In this document: positions 1-4,789 of the stretch, piece by piece
Position numbering within the stretch: position 1 is the first letter of the stretch
How the letters are laid out: every line of letters begins with the position of its first letter
Assembly (NCBI GenBank): GCA_003525045.1
Contig: DQGF01000214.1
Coordinates: 17,739 to 23,391, forward strand
From: Pseudomonas sp.
GTDB lineage: Bacteria > Pseudomonadota > Gammaproteobacteria > Pseudomonadales > Pseudomonadaceae
Reading direction: 5' to 3'
DNA: 5,653 nucleotides
Made by a program: the position numbers and the translations under genes
Notes under the pieces: model-generated
What the model was told of the DNA's origin: nothing
Database searches by the model: none
Seen by the model: the letters and a program-made list of their open reading frames with translations, nothing else

Positions 1-1427
1 TGAGCCACGAAATCCGCACGCCCCTCAACGGTCTGCTGGGAATGATCGCGCTCTCCCTGGACGGTCCGCTCAATGCCGAGCAACAGCAACAGCTGTCCAT
101 TGCCCACGACTCGGGCAAAGTACTGGTGGAATTGCTCAACGATATTCTCGACCTTTCGAAATTCGACGCTGGTCAGCTTGAGCTCGAGCATATTCCGTTC
201 GATCTCGGCTCGTTGATCGAAGACACCGCCAACCTGCTATCGCAGAACGCCGCTGCCAGCGTCGAGCTGACCTGCCTGATCGATCCGCACTTTCCGGCGC
301 TGGTGCTCGGCGACCCGACCCGGGTCCGGCAGATCGTCAGCAACCTGCTGTCCAACGCCCTCAAGTTCACCCGGTTCGGTCGGGTCGATGTGCGCCTGTC
401 CATGTTCGAGGACGGTGTCAGAATCGAGGTTTGCGACACCGGTATCGGTATCGCCCAGGATGCCCAGGTCAAAATCTTCCAGCCCTTCACCCAGGCGGGT
501 GCCGGCATTACCCGGCAATTCGGTGGTACCGGCCTGGGCCTGGCACTGACCTACAACCTCTGCGAAGTCATGCAAGGGCGCCTTACCATCAGCTCCGAAG
601 CAGGCTTCGGCAGCCAGTTCTGCGCCGACCTGCCGCTGCCTTGCCACACCCGCGCCCTGGCGCCGGCAACGTTACAGGGCAAGGTCATCGCGATCACCGC
701 GGCCAGCAGCGGTCTGGCGGAATTGCTCAAGAGCCTGCTGCCGGGTTGGGGGCTGGAGTATCAGCAGCGCTCGATCGACGACTCGTTGATCGGCCTGGAC
801 CCGGATGTGGTGATCACCGACTGCCCCGAATGTCTGTTCGTGCTGCGTCCCACCTGCACTGCTCCGATATTGCTGGTGACCGCCTACGGCAGTTTCCTGC
901 CCAGCGAAGAAGCCAGCGCCCTGGCGCCCTTGCAGCAACAGGCGCGGCCTCTGGCGCGTAACGCGCTGTACCAGACATTGCGGCGGATGCTGCAGCCGGA
1001 AATCAACACGATCAACGATGCCCGGCTCGATGCCCTCTCCCCCCGGCGGCGGGGACGGGTGTTGCTGGTAGAGGATAATCCGGTCAATCAACTGGTCGCC
1101 AAGGGAATGCTTGGAAAACTCGGGTGCGAGGTGATCGTCGCCGCTCACGGTGGCGAGGCCCTGGATCAACTGGAGCACCGCGAGTTCGATCTGGTGCTGA
1201 TGGACTGCAACATGCCGGTGATGGACGGCTACGAAGCCAGTCGGCAAATCCGCCGTAGCGGGCGCTGGCCGCAGCTGCCCATTGTCGCCCTGACCGCCAA
1301 TGCGATGTCCGAAGAGCGCGAACGCTGCCGTGCAGCGGGCATGAGCGATTACCTGGCCAAGCCGTTCCGCCGGGAAGAGCTGGCCGCCCTGCTGGACTTG
1401 TGGATGCCGACTACGACAGTGCTTTGA
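1..1427 (+). CDS. sagS: SagS-like hybrid sensor histidine kinase/response regulator, 5'-truncated
   Basis: This is the C-terminal 474 residues of a hybrid histidine kinase. The start and the sensory/membrane part lie left of the window, and the first complete codon is at position 3. Numbering from that Ser, the order is: H-box SHEIRTPLNG with phospho-accepting His2; HATPase with N-box NLLSNALKFT (Asn118), G1 box DTGIGI (Asp145), F-box FQPFTQA and G2 box GGTGLGLAL (174-182); a degenerate receiver-like domain (about 226-331); and an intact receiver (about 352-469) with acidic pair Glu357/Asp358, phospho-acceptor Asp401 in LVLMDCNMP, Thr431 and Lys453. The protein stops about five residues after the receiver, so there is no Hpt domain. 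In P. aeruginosa, SagS passes phosphate to the stand-alone protein HptB and influences attachment and biofilm tolerance. The sagS assignment rests mainly on the following ospR-gpx-msrB neighbours. The hybrid kinase class is certain, the exact ortholog less so. The 3' end overlaps the convergent ospR by 17 bp. Confidence 0.85.
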   Translation, partial: SHEIRTPLNGLLGMIALSLDGPLNAEQQQQLSIAHDSGKVLVELLNDILDLSKFDAGQLELEHIPFDLGSLIEDTANLLSQNAAASVELTCLIDPHFPALVLGDPTRVRQIVSNLLSNALKFTRFGRVDVRLSMFEDGVRIEVCDTGIGIAQDAQVKIFQPFTQAGAGITRQFGGTGLGLALTYNLCEVMQGRLTISSEAGFGSQFCADLPLPCHTRALAPATLQGKVIAITAASSGLAELLKSLLPGWGLEYQQRSIDDSLIGLDPDVVITDCPECLFVLRPTCTAPILLVTAYGSFLPSEEASALAPLQQQARPLARNALYQTLRRMLQPEINTINDARLDALSPRRRGRVLLVEDNPVNQLVAKGMLGKLGCEVIVAAHGGEALDQLEHREFDLVLMDCNMPVMDGYEASRQIRRSGRWPQLPIVALTANAMSEERERCRAAGMSDYLAKPFRREELAALLDLWMPTTTVL

Positions 1428-1872
1428 TCTGGCCCAACAGATGATCGAGACCCTCACGCAGATCATTCAGACGATCCAGATTGACACCGCTGTCGCACAA
1501 CAGACGCGCCTTGAGCGGCCCCACCTGATCGCGCAACGCCTTGCCGTTGGGTGACAGGCTCAGGTGCACTTCACGCTCATCCCGCGCCGAACGCTGACGC
1601 TGCACTAGCTGCAATTGCTCGAGCCGCTTGAGCAGCGGCGTCAACGTGCCGGAATCCAGCGCCAGGCGTTCGCCCAACGCCTTGACCGTCGGCTGTTCCG
1701 GGGCGGCTTCCTGCCACTCCCACAACACCAGCATTGCCAGGTATTGCGGATAGGTCAGGCCGAGCTGATCAAGCATTGGCTTGTAGGCGCGGATGACTGC
1801 CCGGGAAGCGGCGTACAGCTTGAAGCAGAGCTGGCTGTCGAGCTTCAGGGAATCGACGGACAAGGTATTCAT
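1411..1872 (-). CDS. ospR: MarR-family thiol-based redox regulator, OhrR/OspR type
   Basis: A 153-residue winged-helix repressor of the MarR family, predicted to be cytoplasmic and dimeric. The N-terminal helix carries QLCFKLYAASR with Cys16. Tyr20 and Tyr30 lie where OhrR proteins have the tyrosines that contact the peroxide-reactive cysteine. The helix-turn-helix spans about residues 60-88 and the wing about 93-107, with the family D-x-R motif (Asp98, Arg100). A second cysteine, Cys126, lies 110 residues after Cys16, which suggests a two-Cys sensor that forms a disulfide. The start is the ATG at 1872-1870. It overlaps the gpx stop as ATGA, and the upstream sequence has only a weak ribosome site, so translation is probably coupled to gpx. 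The open frame extends further upstream but runs antisense to nothing useful and inside gpx. In P. aeruginosa, OspR controls the adjacent peroxidase gene and pigment production. Class assignment is firm; OspR orthology is inferred from the neighbours and the cysteine spacing. Confidence 0.87.
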   Translation of the reverse strand: MNTLSVDSLKLDSQLCFKLYAASRAVIRAYKPMLDQLGLTYPQYLAMLVLWEWQEAAPEQPTVKALGERLALDSGTLTPLLKRLEQLQLVQRQRSARDEREVHLSLSPNGKALRDQVGPLKARLLCDSGVNLDRLNDLREGLDHLLGQIKALS

Positions 1873-2354
1873 TTGAGCAGGGCTTCGATCTCGCGGCTCA
1901 GGTCCTGCGGTTTGGTCGCCGGAGCGAAGCGCTTGACCAACTGCCCGTCTTTGCCGATCAGGAACTTGGTGAAGTTCCACTTGATGCCCTGGGAACCCAG
2001 TACGCCCGGTGCGCGCTTTTTCAATTGCACGAACAGCGGATGGGCGCCGGCGCCGTTGACTTCGATCTTTTTGAACAGCGGGAAGCTGACGCCGTAGTTC
2101 AACTCGCAAAACTCGGAAATTGCCCCTTCGTTACCCGGCTCTTGCTTGCCAAACTGGTTGCAGGGAAAGCCCAGCACCACCAGACCTTGATCCTTGTAGG
2201 TCTGCCACAGCTCTTCCAGCCCTTTGTATTGCGGAGTGAAGCCGCATTTGCTCGCCGTGTTGACCACCAGCACGGCTTTACCGGCGAAATCCGCCAGGGT
2301 CTTTTGTTCACCCTTGATGGTGGTGCAAGGAATGCTCAGCAGGTTGTTGCTCAT
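1869..2354 (-). CDS. gpx: Glutathione peroxidase family thiol peroxidase (Cys type)
   Basis: A 161-residue peroxidase with the thioredoxin fold, the usual length for bacterial enzymes of this family. It reduces hydrogen peroxide and organic hydroperoxides, using glutathione or thioredoxin as the reductant. The active site is a cysteine, not selenocysteine: Cys37 in NTASKCGFTPQY. The rest of the catalytic tetrad is present as Gln71 (GKQEPGN) and Trp126-Asn127 (KWNFTKF). The conserved FPCNQFG motif holds Cys65, and Cys83 is a plausible resolving cysteine as in thioredoxin-dependent members. No signal peptide is seen, so it should act in the cytoplasm. The start ATG at 2354-2352 has a weak AGAG eight bases upstream. 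It is the first gene of a two-gene unit with ospR, whose start overlaps its stop. The promoter upstream contains an OhrR-like palindrome, which suggests peroxide-inducible expression. The family is certain; the preferred reductant cannot be read from the sequence. Confidence 0.95.
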   Translation of the reverse strand: MSNNLLSIPCTTIKGEQKTLADFAGKAVLVVNTASKCGFTPQYKGLEELWQTYKDQGLVVLGFPCNQFGKQEPGNEGAISEFCELNYGVSFPLFKKIEVNGAGAHPLFVQLKKRAPGVLGSQGIKWNFTKFLIGKDGQLVKRFAPATKPQDLSREIEALLK

Positions 2355-2386
2355 GATGTGGACTCTGAATGTATGGGAGAGTAATA

Positions 2387-2415
2387 AACATAGCGAGCAA
2401 TTGAATTGTGTGCAA
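2387..2415 (-). promoter_or_regulatory. Predicted sigma70 promoter of gpx-ospR
   Basis: On the minus strand, TTGCAC (2415-2410) and TATGTT (2392-2387) are separated by exactly 17 bases. They match the consensus at 3 of 6 and 4 of 6 positions. This predicts a transcript start near 2380 and a leader of about 25 bases before the gpx ATG. It is the best pair in the AT-rich stretch upstream of gpx; the rest of the gap is GC-rich REP sequence. The assignment is by eye only. Confidence 0.5.
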
Positions 2416-2417
2416 TT
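2398..2417. promoter_or_regulatory. Putative OspR/OhrR-type operator in the gpx promoter
   Basis: CAATTGAATTG (2398-2408) is a perfect palindrome around a central G at 2403. It lies wholly within the 17-base spacer of the predicted gpx promoter. A third half-site, CAATT (2413-2417), overlaps the -35 box and forms a second inverted repeat with AATTG (2404-2408) around TGTG. The core resembles the known OhrR operator pattern TACAATT-AATTGTA. A repressor bound here would block RNA polymerase. That OspR is the protein that binds is an inference from its position in the same operon. Confidence 0.5.
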
Positions 2418-2479
2418 TAATAAATCGATAGTCGGCTAACTGTCAGGGACAACCCCATCTTCCGTACTGGGCTCGCTTT

Positions 2480-2576
2480 CTGTGGGAGCGAGCCTGCTCG
2501 CGAAGACGTCCTGATGGTCGGCGGGTTTGTTCGTCGCCCCTGAGGACGCTTTCGCGGGCAAGCCTCGCTCCTACAG
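2480..2576. repeat. REP doublet (REPIN), Pseudomonas type
   Basis: Two REP units face each other: TGTGGGAGCGAGCCTGCTCG onward (2481-2504) and the inverse of TGTAGGAGCGAGGCTTGCCC (2575-2556). The symmetry extends inward through CGTCCT (2507-2512) and AGGACG (2543-2548). The arms of about 33 bases are almost fully complementary, giving a long imperfect hairpin with a central segment of about 30 bases. Each unit alone also folds, for example GCGAGC/GCTCGC around CT in the left one. Such elements are non-autonomous, are spread by RAYT transposases encoded elsewhere in the genome, and are abundant in fluorescent pseudomonads. It sits between the msrB stop and the gpx promoter, where it could also limit read-through from msrB. 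Confidence 0.85.
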
Positions 2577-2606
2577 GTGATCGGGGCGTACACAAATCCC
2601 GTGTCT

Positions 2607-2619
2607 GGCTCGCTCCCAC
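2607..2619 (-). repeat. Solo REP head fragment
   Basis: On the minus strand this reads GTGGGAGCGAGCC, identical to the 13-base head of the left REP unit (2482-2494) but inverted relative to it. The following tail no longer matches a REP. It looks like the decayed remainder of a third unit, 18 bases beyond the msrB stop. Confidence 0.6.
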
Positions 2620-2637
2620 TGATAGCCTGCTCTCGTA

Positions 2638-3033
2638 CTACCCGCGTGGCACCAGGTCCAGGCACACGGAGTTGATGCAATACCGCAACCCGGTCGGCGG
2701 CGGACCATCCGGAAACACATGCCCCAGGTGCGCATCACATTTGGCACAGACCACCTCGGTGCGGATCATGCCATGGCTGACATCACGGATCTCGACCATG
2801 GCACTGTCGCCGATCGGTGCGTAGAAACTCGGCCAGCCGCAGCCAGAGTCGAACTTGGTCTTGGAATCGAACAGCGGCTCGTTGCAGCAAATGCAGTGAT
2901 AAATACCGGCGACCTTGCTGTCGTTGTATTTGCCGGAAAACGGACGTTCGGTGCCCTTGAGGCGGCAAACGTTGTACTGCTCCGGATCGAGCATCGCCTT
3001 CCATTCTTCCAGGGTTTTTTCCAACTTTTCCAT
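2638..3033 (-). CDS. msrB: Peptide-methionine (R)-S-oxide reductase MsrB
   Basis: A 131-residue MsrB that reduces the R epimer of methionine sulfoxide in proteins, with thioredoxin as the usual electron donor. No signal peptide is visible, so it is cytoplasmic. The catalytic cysteine is Cys119 in RYCINS. The probable resolving cysteine is Cys65 in the signature [10 protein letters not shown] structural zinc site is given by two CxxC pairs, Cys47/Cys50 and Cys96/Cys99. His102 and His105 lie in the family motif AHLGHVF. The ATG at 3033-3031 is chosen because GAGG (3044-3041) stands seven bases upstream. A GTG two codons earlier is in frame but would leave almost no spacing. The gene reads toward gpx-ospR on the same strand but is separated by 283 bp of REP sequence and a gpx promoter, so it is probably a separate transcript. 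It is divergent from alaA. Confidence 0.96.
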   Translation of the reverse strand: MEKLEKTLEEWKAMLDPEQYNVCRLKGTERPFSGKYNDSKVAGIYHCICCNEPLFDSKTKFDSGCGWPSFYAPIGDSAMVEIRDVSHGMIRTEVVCAKCDAHLGHVFPDGPPPTGLRYCINSVCLDLVPRG

Positions 3034-3040
3034 TGTCACA

Positions 3041-3044
3041 CCTC
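3041..3044 (-). promoter_or_regulatory. msrB ribosome binding site
   Basis: GAGG on the minus strand stands seven bases before the ATG at 3033. It fixes the start there: the in-frame GTG at 3039-3037 is only one base beyond the GAGGT core and cannot be served by it. Confidence 0.7.
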
Positions 3045-3052
3045 AGCAGCTG

Positions 3053-3088
3053 AAAAAGCCCGATCTGTACCTTTTCCACGGATCGGGC
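3053..3088 (-). terminator. Terminator-like hairpin in the msrB leader
   Basis: Read on the minus strand, GCCCGATC (3088-3081) pairs perfectly with GATCGGGC (3065-3058) around a 15-base loop, followed directly by five T residues (3057-3053). This has the form of an intrinsic terminator. It lies just eight bases before the msrB Shine-Dalgarno. No gene upstream on this strand needs a terminator. It could be an attenuator of msrB, a stop for antisense transcription from within alaA, or simply a leader stem that stabilises the mRNA. Confidence 0.5.
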
Positions 3089-3119
3089 GGCACGTATGAT
3101 TGCGCCTCGTCAAACGCCA

Positions 3120-3134
3120 GTCTGGCAGCCAGAC
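3120..3134. repeat. Short palindrome between msrB and alaA
   Basis: GTCTGG (3120-3125) and CCAGAC (3129-3134) form a perfect six-base inverted repeat around CAG, near the middle of the divergent 226-bp intergenic region. Its shape and location would suit an operator, but I recognise no known binding motif. I found no convincing -35/-10 pair for either flanking gene. Confidence 0.3.
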
Positions 3135-3259
3135 CACGCGCATTCAAACGGATTTATGGGTGCCGCATCTCAAGGCGCCAGGCCTGTGTGAATACGCAGG
3201 ATTCCCAGTACGGTAGTTCAAACGCCGCCTGGATCGTTCATTTTCGGGAACACACCGCC

Positions 3260-4471
3260 ATGCAGGTCAGCAAATCGAACAAGCTCGCCAACGTCTGCTA
3301 CGACATTCGCGGCCCAGTGCTCAAGCACGCCAAACGCCTGGAAGAGGAAGGCCATCGCATCCTCAAGCTGAACATCGGCAACCCGGCGCCTTTTGGTTTC
3401 GAGGCGCCGGATGAAATCCTCCAGGACGTGATCCGCAACCTGCCGACCGCCCAGGGTTATAGCGACTCCAAAGGCCTGTTCAGTGCGCGCAAGGCCGTCA
3501 TGCAGTACTACCAGCAAAAGCAGGTGGAAGGCGTCGGTATCGAAGATATCTACCTGGGTAACGGCGTTTCCGAACTGATCGTGATGTCGATGCAGGCCCT
3601 GCTCAACAATGGCGACGAAGTGCTGGTGCCGGCCCCTGACTACCCGCTGTGGACCGCCGCGGTGAGCCTGTCGGGCGGCAACCCGGTGCATTACCTGTGC
3701 GACGAGCAGGCCAACTGGTGGCCGGACCTGGCCGACATCAAGGCCAAGATCACCCCCAATACCAAGGCGCTGGTAATCATCAACCCGAACAACCCGACGG
3801 GTGCGGTGTATTCCAGGGAAGTCCTGCTGGGCATGCTGGAACTGGCCCGCCAGCACAACCTGGTGGTTTTTTCCGACGAGATTTACGACAAGATCCTCTA
3901 CGACGACGCCGTGCACATCTGCACCGCTTCGCTCGCGCCGGACCTGCTGTGCCTGACCTTCAACGGTCTGTCCAAGTCCTATCGCGTGGCCGGATTCCGT
4001 TCCGGCTGGATCGCCATCTCGGGCCCCAAGCACCATGCCCAGAGCTACATCGAAGGCATCGACATGCTGGCCAACATGCGGTTGTGCGCCAACGTGCCGA
4101 GCCAGCATGCGATCCAGACTGCCCTCGGCGGTTATCAGAGCATCAATGACCTGGTACTTCCGCAAGGTCGCCTGCTGGAACAGCGCAACCGCACCTGGGA
4201 ATTGCTCAACGACATTCCGGGCGTGAGCTGCGTCAAGCCAATGGGCGCACTGTATGCCTTCCCGCGGATCGACCCGAAAGTCTGCCCGATCCACAACGAT
4301 GAAAAATTCGTGCTCGACCTGCTGCTCTCCGAGAAGCTGCTGGTGGTGCAAGGCACGGCCTTCAACTGGCCATGGCCGGACCACTTCCGTGTCGTGACGC
4401 TGCCGCGGGTGGATGACCTGGACATGGCCATCGGACGTATCGGCAATTTCCTCAAGTCCTATCGCCAGTAA
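3260..4471 (+). CDS. alaA: Glutamate-pyruvate aminotransferase AlaA (class I/II, PLP-dependent)
   Basis: A 403-residue fold-type I aminotransferase, predicted to interconvert pyruvate plus glutamate with alanine plus 2-oxoglutarate in the cytoplasm. It closely resembles E. coli AlaA as I remember it, including the N-terminal stretch NVCYDIRGPVLKHAKRLEEE, APFGFEAPDEIL, and VQGTAFNWPWPDHFR near the end. The length is also nearly the same (about 405). PLP-site residues are visible: Lys239 in NGLSKSYRVAGFR forms the Schiff base, Arg247 contacts the phosphate, Asn178 lies in NPNNPTGA, Asp206 and Tyr209 lie in SDEIYDKILYD, and Arg377 binds the substrate carboxylate. The start is the ATG at 3260. 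The frame stays open upstream to 2915, but that stretch runs through msrB and has no family similarity. A weak GGGAA lies about ten bases before the ATG. The gene ends at a strong stem-loop. No adjoining pathway genes are present, so it is probably monocistronic. Confidence 0.92.
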   Translation: MQVSKSNKLANVCYDIRGPVLKHAKRLEEEGHRILKLNIGNPAPFGFEAPDEILQDVIRNLPTAQGYSDSKGLFSARKAVMQYYQQKQVEGVGIEDIYLGNGVSELIVMSMQALLNNGDEVLVPAPDYPLWTAAVSLSGGNPVHYLCDEQANWWPDLADIKAKITPNTKALVIINPNNPTGAVYSREVLLGMLELARQHNLVVFSDEIYDKILYDDAVHICTASLAPDLLCLTFNGLSKSYRVAGFRSGWIAISGPKHHAQSYIEGIDMLANMRLCANVPSQHAIQTALGGYQSINDLVLPQGRLLEQRNRTWELLNDIPGVSCVKPMGALYAFPRIDPKVCPIHNDEKFVLDLLLSEKLLVVQGTAFNWPWPDHFRVVTLPRVDDLDMAIGRIGNFLKSYRQ

Positions 4472-4480
4472 CCAGCCCCC

Positions 4481-4516
4481 ATCACCGTGCGACCGGTGCT
4501 CAATTCGCACGGTGAT
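4481..4516 (+). terminator. Stem-loop terminator after alaA
   Basis: ATCACCGTGCGA (4481-4492) pairs perfectly with TCGCACGGTGAT (4505-4516), a 12-base stem with a 12-base loop starting nine bases after the alaA stop. The trailing sequence TGATTGATTC is only moderately T-rich, so termination may be inefficient or the stem may act mainly as a 3' end stabiliser. Confidence 0.65.
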
Positions 4517-4715
4517 TGATTCAGCAACATATTCTTGCGCCCTGCCCTCCACCACGGCTTCTACCGCTGACTGAGGACAGGTTGCTTGCTCGCGTCTAAC
4601 AACGACGGGGGCTGCGACGTCAATTGGCTGGCAAACACTTCCCCCGTCACCGTCGGAAATGTCCTTCAACCAGCTAGACTATTGCTGTAGGACACAGTTT
4701 GAAATAGTCACCCGG
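4517..4715. other. Intergenic stretch between alaA and htpX, no gene seen
   Basis: The whole alaA-htpX gap is 318 bp. Beyond the alaA stem-loop, no frame on either strand has a ribosome site, a recognisable product or conserved-looking content. Two inverted repeats are visible. GACGGGGG (4604-4611) pairs with CCCCCGTC (4641-4648) across 29 bases. GACTATT (4677-4683) pairs with AATAGTC (4703-4709), enclosing a nested CTGT/ACAG (4685-4688 and 4694-4697). From memory, P. aeruginosa has a small hypothetical gene (PA2829) at this point in the order; nothing equivalent can be recognised here. Confidence 0.5.
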
Positions 4716-4744
4716 TTGAATAGCCCGGTGCAGCACCTTATATA
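4716..4744 (+). promoter_or_regulatory. Predicted htpX promoter, possibly sigma70 and sigma32
   Basis: TTGAAT (4716-4721) and TATATA (4739-4744) are separated by 17 bases, each matching the sigma70 consensus at four of six positions. The same bases can be read as a heat-shock promoter: GTTGAAT at -35 and CCTTATAT (4736-4743) at -10, 14 bases apart, resembling CTTGAAA and CCCCATNT. E. coli htpX is a known heat-shock gene, which makes the second reading reasonable but unproven. The predicted start site would give a leader of roughly 40 bases. Confidence 0.5.
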
Positions 4745-4771
4745 CCCCGCAGTACGCTACATCTTTAGCAT

Positions 4772-4777
4772 GAGGAG
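4772..4777 (+). promoter_or_regulatory. htpX ribosome binding site
   Basis: GAGGAG stands 12 bases before the first ATG of htpX (4790) and 15 before the second (4793). The spacing is long for either but favours the first. The MMRI start is also the form found in E. coli HtpX. Confidence 0.65.
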
Positions 4778-4789
4778 ATTTCTACAACC

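Noticed and set aside
1427..1442. ATCTG/CAGAT inverted repeat at the end of sagS as a terminator
   Set aside because: The stem is only five bases, has no T tract, and lies within the ospR coding region.
672..1466. Minus-strand open frame of 264 codons opposite the kinase
   Set aside because: It overlaps the receiver coding region, shows no domain, and has no start signals.
2417..2680. Minus-strand open frame of 87 codons across the REP region
   Set aside because: It consists of REP sequence plus out-of-frame msrB and has no ribosome site or family similarity.
3034..3039. Alternative GTG start for msrB
   Set aside because: GAGG is too close to the GTG but seven bases from the ATG at 3033, so the ATG is preferred.
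2915..3259. Upstream extension of the alaA frame
   Set aside because: The extension crosses the intergenic region and antisense msrB, while AlaA similarity begins at the ATG at 3260.
3218..4669. Long minus-strand open frame of 483 codons opposite alaA
   Set aside because: It mirrors the GC-rich alaA coding strand, its translation has no recognisable domain, and alaA is a clear family member. It is a codon-bias shadow.
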